A stretch of 64,000 nucleotides of DNA from Phyllobacteriaceae bacterium (GCA_002708825.1 PAPF01000041.1:92315-156314), one strand, 5' to 3'. Shown: positions 46,671 through 58,029, counted from the first letter of the stretch. Program-made: numbers and translations. Notes: a model not told the origin generated them from the letters alone.

Positions 46671-47896
46671 CGGGTGAGCGCTCCGGTGGTCTCGTCGAGG
46701 ACGGGGGTGATGGCCTCGCCGTCACTGACGAAGACGCCGGCGCGCGAGACGACCTGGTCGCCCTCGGCAAGACCCTCCGTGATCTCGACGGCGCCATTGA
46801 CGCGCAAGCCCAGCATGACCGGTGTGGAGGCGACCTTGCCGTCCACGACCTTCTGGACATGGGCCGCTCCGTTGCGGAAGAGGACGGCGCTCGCCGGAAC
46901 GGCAAGGCCGTCGCGGCTAGCCAGTTCGATGCTGGCGCTGGCGAAATTGCCGGCGCGGACCGGACCATCCTCCGGCAGGGAGATGTAGACCGTGCCGAGC
47001 CGCGTGGTCCGGTTCACCTCGGGGGCGACCAGGCGCACGGTGCCCTCAAGCGTTTCGCTCACCCCCGGCGCATGGATCCTGACCTGCTGGCCCGGCCGCA
47101 GGCGCGGCAGGTGGGTTTCGGAAACCGCGGCCTGCAATTCCAGTTCATTGTCGATGGCGATGCGGAACAGCGGCCCGGCGGACGCGCCGACCACGGCGCC
47201 AAGCATGGCGTTGCGGGCGAGCACGAGACCATCGGCCGGGGCCTTGACCTCGGTGCGCGCGATCTGGCGTTCGAGTTCGCTGATCTGCGCGGCGTTGACA
47301 CCGGACTGCGCCTGGGCGGCGACCACGGCCTTGCGCGCGGTTTCCAGCTTGGCGCGGGCGCTGTCGAGACCATTGACGGCGTTGTCGTACTGGGCCTGCG
47401 ACGCCACACCCTTCTCGCGCAACTGCTTGACGCGCTCCAGCGTTTCGCTGGCCTGGCGGACACCCACCTCGGCATCGGCGATCTGGGCGCTGGCCTGGGC
47501 CGTCTGCGCCTCTATCTGCGCGCTTTGGGCGCGGGCCTGCAGCAGGGCCAGTTCAAGGCCGGACTTGTCGAGCACCGCCAGCACCTGGCCCTTTTCGACG
47601 AGATCGCCCGCATCGGCCCTGAGGTCGAGAACGGCCAGGCCGTTCAGGTCAACGCCGACCGCGGCTTCCTCGCGCGGCGCAACGGTGCCGTTGACGGGCA
47701 GGCTCTCGACAAGATGCCGGGTGTGAACCTCCACCACGCGAATGGCCGGGGCGGGCGCGGTGGACACCGCGGGGGCTTCGGCCGGTTGGGCAAAGGCCTG
47801 GGCCGCCGGGAAGGCGGCCAGGAAAAGGGTCGTCGCCAGGGCGGCGGAAACCGGCTTCAGGACATGGGTCAGCGGCATGGGTCGTGTCCGGATCAT
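46667..47896 (-). CDS. RND efflux periplasmic adaptor subunit
   Basis: The protein has 409 residues with a signal peptide (to about residue 36, AQAFA). The membrane-fusion domains follow: a biotinyl-lipoyl-like region (RADAGDLVEKGQVLAVLDKSGLE), a long coiled-coil hairpin (about 110-190) and beta-barrel region (VKAPADGLVLARNAMLGAVV). It connects the permease to an outer-membrane channel. Its start overlaps the stop of the tetR gene (ATGA), giving a tight tetR-adaptor-permease operon. A second in-frame ATG lies at 47878. Confidence 0.95.
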   Translation of the reverse strand: MIRTRPMPLTHVLKPVSAALATTLFLAAFPAAQAFAQPAEAPAVSTAPAPAIRVVEVHTRHLVESLPVNGTVAPREEAAVGVDLNGLAVLDLRADAGDLVEKGQVLAVLDKSGLELALLQARAQSAQIEAQTAQASAQIADAEVGVRQASETLERVKQLREKGVASQAQYDNAVNGLDSARAKLETARKAVVAAQAQSGVNAAQISELERQIARTEVKAPADGLVLARNAMLGAVVGASAGPLFRIAIDNELELQAAVSETHLPRLRPGQQVRIHAPGVSETLEGTVRLVAPEVNRTTRLGTVYISLPEDGPVRAGNFASASIELASRDGLAVPASAVLFRNGAAHVQKVVDGKVASTPVMLGLRVNGAVEITEGLAEGDQVVSRAGVFVSDGEAITPVLDETTGALTR

Positions 47897-48558
47897 TGCG
47901 CGACAGGGCGCAGGTTGGCTGTGACGGAGGTGCGCACCATGTGCTCCACCTCGTCGAGATCGATGCCCTTCGAGGGCAGGTCGTTGAGCACGATCCCCTC
48001 CCCGATGGAAACCATGACGGCCATCAGCGTCTCCACAGAGACAGCCGGCCGTATCTGGCCGGCGGCAATGGCGGCCTGGATGCGCCTGAAGATGAGTTCA
48101 TGGACCTGCCGCATGGAGCATTCGCAGGTCGCCAGAACGGACGGATTGCGCAGCGCCTCGGCGCGGATCTCGGTGAACAGCGGCGCCATGTTGTTTTCGT
48201 GGCTGACGCGCAGATGCGTCATCATGGCCTGGACGATACCCTCGACGATGTCGGGATTGGCGAGCGCCTCGGACAGAAGCGCGGCATCCTTCGTCCGGTC
48301 CGCCTCGGCGATGGCCTCGATGATGGCTTCCTTGGAGGGAAAGTAGCGGTAGAGCGCTCCCGGGCTCATTTCCGCCTCGCGGCAGATGTCATGCATGGAG
48401 GCGCCCTGGAAACCGGAACGCACGAAGCATTTCTTCGCGGCATCGAGGATGCGGGCGCTCTGCGCCTCGCGCCGCTCGGCGCGGGTCACGGGTCCCCCGG
48501 TGTCTTCATCCTCGGCCGGATCATGCGGCCGCTGGGAGGTGGCTAGATCGCTGGTCAT
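47893..48558 (-). CDS. TetR family transcriptional regulator
   Basis: This 221-residue regulator has the TetR helix-turn-helix SARILDAAKKCFVRSGFQGASMHDICREAEMSPGALYRYFPSKEAIIEAIAEA (residues about 34-85) and a helical ligand-binding C-terminus. It is first in the efflux operon and probably represses it and itself. A palindrome 24 bases upstream of its start is a candidate operator. An inducer cannot be predicted. Confidence 0.94.
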   Translation of the reverse strand: MTSDLATSQRPHDPAEDEDTGGPVTRAERREAQSARILDAAKKCFVRSGFQGASMHDICREAEMSPGALYRYFPSKEAIIEAIAEADRTKDAALLSEALANPDIVEGIVQAMMTHLRVSHENNMAPLFTEIRAEALRNPSVLATCECSMRQVHELIFRRIQAAIAAGQIRPAVSVETLMAVMVSIGEGIVLNDLPSKGIDLDEVEHMVRTSVTANLRPVAQ

Positions 48559-48578
48559 GTCGATATCGTCAGAAATAG

Positions 48579-48600
48579 AGTGCGAACGTTCGTTCGCGCT
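48579..48600. promoter_or_regulatory. palindrome upstream of tetR, probable operator
   Basis: GCGAACG (48582-48588) and CGTTCGC (48591-48597) are perfect arms around TT. The match extends to AG/CT outside a single mismatch, giving a 22-base imperfect palindrome, the size expected for a TetR-family dimer site. Confidence 0.55.
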
Positions 48601-48737
48601 ATATGCGAATGATCATTCTCAATGTCAACATTACGGCATGAAATTGGTTTCGGTTCGGTTGCCCCGACGTAAAAAAACGTGCGTAGGCAAATTCAACACG
48701 CTGCCTAACCGCTCTATGTCAGTCAAATGTATTTATA

Positions 48738-49172
48738 CTATCCGATCTCTATGAATTCATTACGTATTTTTCTAATATTCTTATTTTCTCTAAATATTGA
48801 ATCCATTACCAAAAAATTTTTACAATCACCGCGAGCCAAAACCAATTGCATCATAATCATGTGTTGCCTAGCATAGTCCGCAGTGTCCAATGTTGCCCGC
48901 GTAATCTGGGACACTGCCAATAATACGACACCCGATAACAACATTACAACTATATCAAATTTTGAATATATATTTTTTTCAATATCAATGTATGAAAATA
49001 ATGAAAAAAACAATATTATAACACCCAATATATTAATTATGTGACAATATATTCTTCCTATTTTATATGTTCCAAAAATTGTTGTTTTGGTTTTAATTGG
49101 AATATTGTTTTGGTTGATTAGCCTCATCATTTCAATGAATTCGGAACTAAGGCTTCTTTTTCCGTCATCCAT
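48738..49172 (-). CDS. AT-rich orphan membrane protein, function unknown
   Basis: The protein has 144 residues with two predicted helices (about 47-62, IINILGVIILFFSLFSY, and 72-90, DIVVMLLSGVVLLAVSQI). A cytoplasmic, lysine-rich N-terminus and a C-terminal soluble tail flank them. Codon use (AAT, ATA, TTT, AAA) is unlike all neighbours, which are GC-rich. GGGAG precedes the ATG. The gene sits 52 bases after parC. I recognise no family. Horizontal acquisition is likely. It could be part of a lost island or a single-gene insertion. Confidence 0.6.
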   Translation of the reverse strand: MDDGKRSLSSEFIEMMRLINQNNIPIKTKTTIFGTYKIGRIYCHIINILGVIILFFSLFSYIDIEKNIYSKFDIVVMLLSGVVLLAVSQITRATLDTADYARQHMIMMQLVLARGDCKNFLVMDSIFRENKNIRKIRNEFIEIG

Positions 49173-49224
49173 TTCATATCTCCCATTCAGTCGGAAAATG
49201 ACGCTCCCTGGTCAACAAGACCCT

Positions 49225-51477
<2,253 letters not shown>

Positions 51478-51608
51478 GCAACCCGGTTACAGAAACCGGT
51501 GATTCGGGGCAAGTGCGCCACGCGTTTCAGGGCCTGTGGCGGGCATCACAAGCCAAAGGCCAAAAAATAAACTAAACTTGGAAAGACAACTGGACGTCAG
51601 CGAGGGAG

Positions 51609-51623
51609 CCGGACACTGTCCGG
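51609..51623. promoter_or_regulatory. short palindrome upstream of exported-protein gene
   Basis: CCGGACA-C-TGTCCGG is a perfect palindrome with one central base, 60 bases before the start at 51683 in the divergent parC region. It may be an operator; no regulator is suggested by the sequence. Confidence 0.3.
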
Positions 51624-51682
51624 TGAGCCTCCTTTTCCGTTTTCCAGCCGGTGCACCCGGCCGACCATCGAAGGACACCGCC

Positions 51683-52879
51683 ATGACCAGACCCATCCTG
51701 AAATCCGCCACCGCGCTCGCCGTTCTTTGCATGCTTTCCGCACCGGCATGGGCTGAAGTGGATGTGCCGGCCCTGATGGATGCGCTCGAACGCCAGTTCA
51801 AACCAAGCGGCACCACGTTGGCGATCGGTTCCGCCAGAGCCGACGGGGACGACGTCGTCCTTTTCGATGTCTCGATCACACCGGGCGAGGCCAATACGGC
51901 CGAGATCGGCGAAATCAGGCTGCAGGATGTCACCGAGAGCGAGACCGGTTTCCGGATCGGGACGATCGAGGCGCCCGTGCTCTCCATGACAAAGGACGGC
52001 ACGACGGTGGATTTCGGTGGCGCAGCCATCACCGGGATGGAAGTGCCCAAGGAAAACGAGACGGACCCGGTTCGCAAGCTTTCCGTCCTGGTGGAAGGGA
52101 TCACGGTGGGCCCGGTTCGCGTTTCCATGGGCGACACCACCCTCTTCAAGATGGACGGGATCGTCTACACCGCCAGCGCCTACGAACCGGGCCAGCCGCT
52201 GCTGACGGAAATGGCGATCAACGGACTGGAAGCGGACATGACGGAACTTCCTGACGAGAAGGCCCGCGCGGTGATGCAGGCGCTCGGCTATCCGACGCTT
52301 TCGGGCGGCATGACCATGAAGGGAAGCTGGAACCCGACCGACGGGCGCATGGAGATCACCGAGTGGATGCTGGACGTGAGCGATGCAGCCGCGCTCAACA
52401 TCACCATGGACCTTGGCGGCATCACCACGGACTTGATCCGCCAGGCCCAGGAGATCACCGCCAAGGCGGAGAGCGGCGAGATGAACGAGCAGGCCGTGGG
52501 CTTCGCCATGATGGGGCTGATGCAGCAGTTTTCGGTCAACGGTGCGACGATCGCGCTCGACGATGCCTCGCTGACCAACCGCATCCTCGATTTCGTGGCC
52601 GCGCAGCAGGGCGCGAAGCGCCAGGATGTCGTCAACATGGCCAAGGGCATGATGCCGATCCTGCTTTCGCAACTCCAGAACCCCTCCTTTGCCAGCACGG
52701 TGGCGAAGGCGGTCGGCGAATACCTTGACGACCCGCAAACCCTGATTGTCAAGGCAGAACCGGATGCCCCGGTGCCGGCGCCGCAGATCATGGGCGCGGC
52801 CATGGGCGCGCCGCAGACCATTCCCGACATCCTGGCCGTCACGGTCACCGCCAATGAATGCGGCACGATCACCTGCTGA
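51683..52879 (+). CDS. exported protein of unknown function
   Basis: The protein has 398 residues. A Sec signal peptide (KSATALAVLCMLSAPAWA) is predicted, cleaved near residue 24. The mature protein is beta-rich at first (repeating strands such as DDVVLFDVSITPGEANTAEIGEIRLQDV), then more helical, ending in NECGTITC with two cysteines that could form a disulfide. I do not recognise a domain. The region 80-200 resembles AsmA-like or DUF945-type repeats only vaguely. ATG at 51683 with GAAGGACA upstream. Confidence 0.7.
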   Translation: MTRPILKSATALAVLCMLSAPAWAEVDVPALMDALERQFKPSGTTLAIGSARADGDDVVLFDVSITPGEANTAEIGEIRLQDVTESETGFRIGTIEAPVLSMTKDGTTVDFGGAAITGMEVPKENETDPVRKLSVLVEGITVGPVRVSMGDTTLFKMDGIVYTASAYEPGQPLLTEMAINGLEADMTELPDEKARAVMQALGYPTLSGGMTMKGSWNPTDGRMEITEWMLDVSDAAALNITMDLGGITTDLIRQAQEITAKAESGEMNEQAVGFAMMGLMQQFSVNGATIALDDASLTNRILDFVAAQQGAKRQDVVNMAKGMMPILLSQLQNPSFASTVAKAVGEYLDDPQTLIVKAEPDAPVPAPQIMGAAMGAPQTIPDILAVTVTANECGTITC

Positions 52880-52911
52880 CAGGGCCGTAAAGGTGAGCAT
52901 GCGAATGAAAA

Positions 52912-52937
52912 AACCCGGCGGAGCGATCCGCCGGGTT
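52912..52937 (-). terminator. intrinsic terminator of aspS
   Basis: AACCCGGCGGA and TCCGCCGGGTT make a perfect 11-base stem with loop GCGA. On the minus strand it is followed by TTTTCATTC, so it terminates aspS and also ends the convergent gene region. Confidence 0.85.
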
Positions 52938-52969
52938 ACCTGTCAACAGGGAAGGTGAAGTCTGTCCGC

Positions 52970-54757
52970 CTACTCCTTGGCGGGCATGACGGTGCGCAGG
53001 TGCAGTTCGCGCAACTGGGCCGGCGCAGCCTCCGACGGCGCGCCCATCAGCAGGTCCTGGGCCTGCTGGTTCATCGGGAAGAGCGTGACCTCGCGCAGGT
53101 TCTTGGCGCCGGCCAGCAGCATGACGATGCGGTCCACGCCGGCGGCCATGCCGCCATGGGGCGGCGCGCCGTAGTGGAAGGCGCGGTAGAGACCGCCGAA
53201 GCGTTCCTCCACGACGGAGGCATCCAGCCCGACAATGCCGAAGGCCTTGACCATGACTTCCGGCAGGTGGTTGCGGATGCCGCCGGATGCGATCTCGTAG
53301 CCGTTGCAGACGAGGTCATACTGCCAGGCCTTGATGGCCAGCGGATCCTCGTTTTCCAGCGCGCCGAGGCCGCCGCGCGGCATGGTGAAGGGGTTGTGGC
53401 CGAACTCGACCTTCTTGTTGTCCTCGTCCCATTCGAAGAAGGGGAAATCCACGATCCAGGCCAGCGCGAAGCGGTCGCGGTCGACGAGATCAAGGTCCTC
53501 GCCCACGCGGGTGCGCGCGTCACCGGCGAAGGAGGCGAACTTCCTCGGATCGCCGGCGGCGAAGAAGCAGGCATCGCCCGCCTTCAGCCCAAGCTGCAGG
53601 CGGATGGCCTCGGTGCGCTCCTCGCCGATGTTCTTGGCGATGGGGCCGGCGCCTTCCAGCTTGCCGCCTTCCTCGCGCCAGAAGATGTAGCCGAGGCCGG
53701 GCTGGCCCTGGCCCTGCGCCCAGGAATTCATGCGGTCGCAGAAAGCGCGGCTGCCGCCCGTCGGCGCGGGAATTGCCCAGACGGCGCCGGTGGGCGAATT
53801 GGCCAGGATGTTGGCGAAGACCTTGAAACCGGAGCCGCGGAAATGCTCCGAGACGTCTTCCATGATGATCGGGTTGCGCAGGTCCGGCTTGTCGGAACCG
53901 TATTTCGCGATCGCCTCGTCATAGGGAATGCGCGGGAATTCGGCCGTCACCGGCTTGCCGTCGGCGAAGGCCTCGAAGACCTTGCGCAGCACCGGCTCCA
54001 TGGTGCCGAGTATGTCGTCCTGCTCGACGAAGCTCATCTCCAGGTCAAGCTGGTAGAATTCGCCCGGCAGGCGGTCGGCGCGCGGGTCCTCGTCGCGGAA
54101 GCAGGGCGCGATCTGGAAATAGCGGTCGAAGCCCGACATCATGAGAAGCTGCTTGTACTGCTGGGGTGCCTGCGGCAAGGCGTAGAACTTGCCGGCATGG
54201 ATGCGGCTCGGCACCAGGAAGTCGCGCGCGCCCTCCGGCGAGGAAGCCGTGAGGATGGGCGTGGAGAACTCGTTGAAGCCGGCGTCCTCCATCAGGCGGC
54301 GCATTTCTCGGATGATGCGCGTGCGCAGCATGATGTTGGCATGCAGGGTCTCGCGGCGCAGATCCAGGAAGCGGTAGCGCAGGCGGATGTCCTCGGGATA
54401 GTCCGGCTCGCCGAAGACCGGCAGCGGCAGTTCGGCCGCCTTGGACAGGACCTCGATCTCGCGCGCGAAGACCTCGATGCCGCCGGTCGGAAGGTTCGGG
54501 TTGACCGCTTCGGGCGCGCGCTCCTTGACCACGCCGTCGACGCGGATCACCCATTCGCCGCGCACGGTCTCGGCCACCTTGAAAGCCGGCGAATCCGGAT
54601 CGGCGACCACCTGGGTGATGCCGAAATGGTCGCGCAGATCGATGAAGAGCACGCCGCCGTGGTCGCGGACGCGGTGGACCCAGCCGGAAAGGCGGACGGT
54701 GGCGCCGGCATCGGCATTGCGGAGAGCGGCACAGGTGTGGCTGCGGTAGCGGTGCAT
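52970..54757 (-). CDS. aspS: aspartyl-tRNA synthetase
   Basis: This 595-residue class II synthetase has the bacterial layout: N-terminal OB anticodon domain (residues 1-110, [28 protein letters not shown]), catalytic domain with motif 1-3 ([65 protein letters not shown]) and the bacterial GAD insertion (about 290-420). Discriminating versus non-discriminating type cannot be decided here. ATG at 54757. Confidence 0.97.
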   Translation of the reverse strand: MHRYRSHTCAALRNADAGATVRLSGWVHRVRDHGGVLFIDLRDHFGITQVVADPDSPAFKVAETVRGEWVIRVDGVVKERAPEAVNPNLPTGGIEVFAREIEVLSKAAELPLPVFGEPDYPEDIRLRYRFLDLRRETLHANIMLRTRIIREMRRLMEDAGFNEFSTPILTASSPEGARDFLVPSRIHAGKFYALPQAPQQYKQLLMMSGFDRYFQIAPCFRDEDPRADRLPGEFYQLDLEMSFVEQDDILGTMEPVLRKVFEAFADGKPVTAEFPRIPYDEAIAKYGSDKPDLRNPIIMEDVSEHFRGSGFKVFANILANSPTGAVWAIPAPTGGSRAFCDRMNSWAQGQGQPGLGYIFWREEGGKLEGAGPIAKNIGEERTEAIRLQLGLKAGDACFFAAGDPRKFASFAGDARTRVGEDLDLVDRDRFALAWIVDFPFFEWDEDNKKVEFGHNPFTMPRGGLGALENEDPLAIKAWQYDLVCNGYEIASGGIRNHLPEVMVKAFGIVGLDASVVEERFGGLYRAFHYGAPPHGGMAAGVDRIVMLLAGAKNLREVTLFPMNQQAQDLLMGAPSEAAPAQLRELHLRTVMPAKE

Positions 54758-54863
54758 GGAAATCAGGTCCGGTTATGGCTCGTACGGGAAGGGGGGCGCG
54801 GCCGTCGGCTTGAAACCGGCGCCCGGTCAAAATCCGCGCGAAAAGCGCACGGGCGAGGCTGTT

Positions 54864-54905
54864 TGTCAAGGTTTGCGGCCGCAAACCGCCCTGCCCGGCT
54901 TGACT
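54864..54905. promoter_or_regulatory. aspS and rnd divergent promoter elements with 18-base palindrome
   Basis: On the minus strand TTGACA (54869-54864) is a perfect -35 for aspS. On the plus strand TTGACT (54900-54905) may serve rnd. Between them, 54870-54887 is a perfect palindrome, GGTTTGCGG followed by CCGCAAACC. The -10 elements are poor, so assignments are tentative. Confidence 0.35.
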
Positions 54906-54963
54906 TGCGGTCCTGCAGCGAGAATAGACGGCTATCGATATCCCATCCGGACGTCCTGTCTTC

Positions 54964-56118
54964 ATGCATGTGATCACCTCAACTGCCGAACTGGAAGCCG
55001 TCTGCACCTCGATGGCGAAGTGCGATTTCGTGACAGTGGATACCGAATTCATCCGCGAGACGACCTTCTGGCCGGAACTCTGCCTGATCCAGATGGCGAC
55101 GGTCGAGGAGACCGCGCTGGTCGACCCGCTGGCCGACGGCATGGATCTCGCCCCGTTCTTCCGCCTGATGGCGGACGAAAGCGTGCTCAAGGTGTTCCAC
55201 GCGGCGCGCCAGGACATCGAGATCATCGTCAAGATGGGCGACCTGGTGCCGCATCCGGTGTTCGACACGCAGGTGGCCGCCATGGTGTGCGGCTTCGGCG
55301 ATTCGGTGTCCTACGACCAGCTTGTCCAGAAGATCACGCGCGAGCAGATCGACAAGTCGTCGCGCTTCACCGACTGGCGCCGCCGGCCGCTGACCGACAA
55401 GCAGCTTTCCTACGCGCTGGCCGACGTCACGCACCTGCGCGACGTCTATGCCCATCTGGCCGCCGAACTGGAGCGCGAGAACCGCGCCCACTGGCTGAAG
55501 GAGGAAATGGACGTCCTGACCTCCCGCGAGACCTACGAACTGCATCCCGACGATGCCTGGAAGCGGCTGAAGATGCGCGTGCGCAAGCCGCTGGAACTGG
55601 CCGTGATGCAGAAGGTCGCCGCCTGGCGCGAGCGCGAGGCGCGCAACCGCAACGTCCCGCGCGGGCGCATCATCAAGGACGACGGCATCTACGAGATCGC
55701 CCAGCAGCGCCCGGAAACCGTCGAGGCGCTGGGCCGGCTGCGCTCCATCCCGAAGGGCTGGGAGCGTTCCTCGGCGGCGCAGGGCATTCTCGAAGCCGTG
55801 AAGGAAGCGCTTGCCATTCCGCGTGACGACCTGCCGCGCGTGCCCCGCCCCAACCAGCAGCCGGAAGGCACCGGGGCGGCGACGGAACTGCTGAAGGTGC
55901 TGCTGAAACAGGTGGCCGAGCAGGAAGGCGTGGCGGCCAAGGTGCTGGCCACGGCCGACGACATCGAGAAGCTGGCCGCGGAAGGCGAAAAGGCGGATGT
56001 GGCCGCCCTGCACGGCTGGCGGCGCGAGGCGTTCGGCGACAAGGCGCTCAAGCTGATCCGCGGCGAACTCGGCATCCGCTTCGCCAACCGCAAGGTGCAG
56101 GTGTTCGATATCGGCTGA
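54964..56118 (+). CDS. rnd: ribonuclease D
   Basis: The protein has 384 residues. The DEDD exonuclease motifs are FVTVDTEFIRE (Exo I), VFHAARQDIEII (Exo II) and LSYALADVTHLRDVYAHL (Exo III, DEDDy type). HRDC-like domains follow (about 200-280 and 300-375). It trims the 3' ends of stable RNAs. Next to aspS as in rhizobia. Its stop is only three bases from the end of the convergent truncated gene at 56122. Confidence 0.96.
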   Translation: MHVITSTAELEAVCTSMAKCDFVTVDTEFIRETTFWPELCLIQMATVEETALVDPLADGMDLAPFFRLMADESVLKVFHAARQDIEIIVKMGDLVPHPVFDTQVAAMVCGFGDSVSYDQLVQKITREQIDKSSRFTDWRRRPLTDKQLSYALADVTHLRDVYAHLAAELERENRAHWLKEEMDVLTSRETYELHPDDAWKRLKMRVRKPLELAVMQKVAAWREREARNRNVPRGRIIKDDGIYEIAQQRPETVEALGRLRSIPKGWERSSAAQGILEAVKEALAIPRDDLPRVPRPNQQPEGTGAATELLKVLLKQVAEQEGVAAKVLATADDIEKLAAEGEKADVAALHGWRREAFGDKALKLIRGELGIRFANRKVQVFDIG

Positions 56119-56121
56119 CGG

Positions 56122-56544
56122 TCATAAGGCCGATGCCAGGTGAACGGACGGCTCGTCATAATCGTCGCGCCCGGCAAGGGGAAAGTCCGTCAGAAGCAGT
56201 TCGCCCAGGTTGCCGGGATATTCAATGCCCAGGTCCCCATGGGCATCCGTGCCCCGGTATGAAATCACCACGCTGCCCTTGTCCAGCCCGTCAACCGAAC
56301 CGTCCGTGATCTCATAGGCAACGGCGTAGAAGCCGGCGGCTTGGGCTTCTTGAACAATTTCCGCATCTTCCAAATTGGCTATTACTTTGGCGTTGCCGAT
56401 TGTAATAGTCCCATCTGACGCCTCGCCAAACCCATCAATGTCCACGCCATTTACGACATTTACGCCATCGGACAGCCCGGCACCGTAGCCCCGGTTGTAG
56501 GCATCCATGGAGAGGATCGCGAGGAAAAGGTCCTTGGAAATCAT
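56122..56544 (-). CDS. truncated lipase-like protein (N-terminal fragment)
   Basis: The 140-residue product starts ISKDLFLAILSMDAYNRGYG, the opening of a group of larger alpha/beta-hydrolase (lipase class 3-like) proteins in marine alphaproteobacteria, and includes VVISYRGTDA. It ends after DYDEPSVHLASAL, before the GHSLGGG nucleophile motif that should follow. The stop lies three bases from the rnd stop, so the 3' part was probably lost by deletion or insertion. It overlaps the end of the upstream TM gene (TAATG). Without the nucleophile it cannot be an active hydrolase. Family recognition is from memory. Confidence 0.6.
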   Translation of the reverse strand: MISKDLFLAILSMDAYNRGYGAGLSDGVNVVNGVDIDGFGEASDGTITIGNAKVIANLEDAEIVQEAQAAGFYAVAYEITDGSVDGLDKGSVVISYRGTDAHGDLGIEYPGNLGELLLTDFPLAGRDDYDEPSVHLASAL

Positions 56545-57545
56545 TATTTTCGATCCTCATCGAATTTTTCGAGTCGGTCTAATGACCAAAACGACAATGG
56601 AGATAGGTGTTGCCATCCGCGCGGACTTTCATTTGGCAATTGTAATGATCGCATGCTGTTGTAGGGCCCTCCACGGTAGGCCGGCCACCACCCCAACACG
56701 TTCTCCACGTTTCCGTTTGTGACGGGTTCATCGGTTATCCGGAGTGTGATTGAAGCGAGGCGGTGGCAATCGGGGGATGTGTCGCGGGTTGCGGGCAGGG
56801 CTGCGAAGGCCTGCTTCCATTGGCCGAGGCCGCCGCTGTCGCTGCGCGTCTTGCGGGCGTTGAACTCTTCCAGCGAAAGGCCGGTGGCGCGAAACCGCTG
56901 CCACTGCGCCCAGGGCAGGCCCGCCGCCCGCCACGGCGCCTGCGCCGCCTTCAGGCCACGCCCGTCCGGGCAAGGCCCGAACGCCCCGTCAAGATCGTCC
57001 GGGTCCACACGCTTCACGCTGGAAGGGTCCGAGATGTCGCCAAACGTGACAAGCAGGGGGCGGTACTGCGCCGGAACGGGCCGGGGACCGCCATCCCCGG
57101 CCAGCACCGCCCTGGCATGCACCATCGCGCGGGAGACAACGTCCCCCGCAGACGGGTCCGCATAGGTGGCCAGCGCAATGGTGCGGCTGTTGCCGAGCAG
57201 CTTGAACAGGTATTTCCCACCGCCAAGATCGACCACAACGGCCTCGCCGCGCACCTCACCCGTGTGTGACGCGCTATCCCGGAAAAACGGATGGACAGGA
57301 TTGGCGGCCCAGGTAACCGCCTGCACCGATGCACCGCTCTTGCGGCCATCCGGCGCGTCCACGGCGACCGTCAGCTTCTGGTGCCATGTGTAGGACGGGT
57401 TGTGGTAACGCCACAGCCCCCACACCCCCAGCGGCAGGCCCACCGCGATGACCAGGAAGGCGCGCAGGCAGCCGCCATTGCCACGGCGGCCGGTCACCGG
57501 CCCGGCAATCCCTGTCCGCCGCGTCCCTGCCCGCTCACCCGCCAT
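56544..57545 (-). CDS. single-pass membrane protein of unknown function
   Basis: The product has about 333 residues from the ATG at 57545. After a basic N-terminus there is one helix (FLVIAVGLPLGVWGLW). The rest is a soluble domain beginning YTWHQKLTVAVDAPDGRKSGASV, then GGGKYLFKLLG and a C-terminal ILRITDEPVTNGNVENVLGWWP-like stretch. Relatives with the WxQKLT opening occur in other alphaproteobacteria, but I know no domain name. An ATG at 57572 or a GTG at 57596 are possible earlier starts. It precedes the truncated lipase-like gene in one transcript. Confidence 0.65.
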   Translation of the reverse strand: MAGERAGTRRTGIAGPVTGRRGNGGCLRAFLVIAVGLPLGVWGLWRYHNPSYTWHQKLTVAVDAPDGRKSGASVQAVTWAANPVHPFFRDSASHTGEVRGEAVVVDLGGGKYLFKLLGNSRTIALATYADPSAGDVVSRAMVHARAVLAGDGGPRPVPAQYRPLLVTFGDISDPSSVKRVDPDDLDGAFGPCPDGRGLKAAQAPWRAAGLPWAQWQRFRATGLSLEEFNARKTRSDSGGLGQWKQAFAALPATRDTSPDCHRLASITLRITDEPVTNGNVENVLGWWPAYRGGPYNSMRSLQLPNESPRGWQHLSPLSFWSLDRLEKFDEDRK

Positions 57546-57714
57546 GGCAAGCCCCCGCACCACCCGGCACATGGCCGGTGGTGGTGACCGGGCCACCGGT
57601 TCTCGCCCGCACCGCCTGCCAGTCCTTCAGGGCCGTGCCCTCGCAGAGCCGGAGCGCGAGACCGGTCTTCCGCGTTTCCATGCCTGTCTTGCGCTTCAGC
57701 GCCCTGCCTGCCAT
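57535..57714 (-). CDS. doubtful 59-residue open frame
   Basis: A frame starting ATG at 57714 encodes a basic peptide (AGRALKRKTGMETRKTGLALRLCEGTALKDWQ in two parts) and stops ten bases inside the start of the TM gene. No family is recognised. It may be a remnant of a larger gene or chance. Confidence 0.2.
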   Translation of the reverse strand: MAGRALKRKTGMETRKTGLALRLCEGTALKDWQAVRARTGGPVTTTGHVPGGAGACHGG

Positions 57715-58025
57715 CCGCCCGTGCCCCCGTCCGCCATGACGCCAACCGTGCCGCCTCCCCCGAAGCGGGCACCGGCGGCCAATCGATCACAACCAGCGCC
57801 GGCTGTGAAGGCTGAGGTTGTGGCGGCGATGTATTTCACGCAAGGCTTGACAAGCCGGACCGGTGACAGCAGACGGGTGCGGGTTGGCCAATTGGGCTGG
57901 GCTTTCAGGAAGACGGGCGGTCCCGCGTCACTGAGCTATGGTCCCGCGTCACTCAGCGCAAACCCGCCCCGCGTCACACTGCGATGTCCCTGCCCCGCGT
58001 CACGGAGCGATGTCCCTGCCCCGCG
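57715..58025. other. non-coding stretch between accessory genes and ppx
   Basis: I see no supported gene in these roughly 310 bases. The right third holds the ppx-proximal tandem repeats. The rest shows no recognisable promoter, RNA gene or mobile element end. Confidence 0.4.
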
Positions 58026-58029
58026 TCAC
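57922..58029. repeat. five imperfect tandem repeats ending in the ppx stop region
   Basis: CCCGCGTCAC occurs at 57922, 57943, 57968, 57994 and 58020, with spacings of 21, 25, 26 and 26 bases. The last two units share the 18-base core TGTCCCTGCCCCGCGTCA. The rightmost unit includes the ppx stop codon, so the array looks like decayed copies of the ppx 3' end. Confidence 0.8.
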
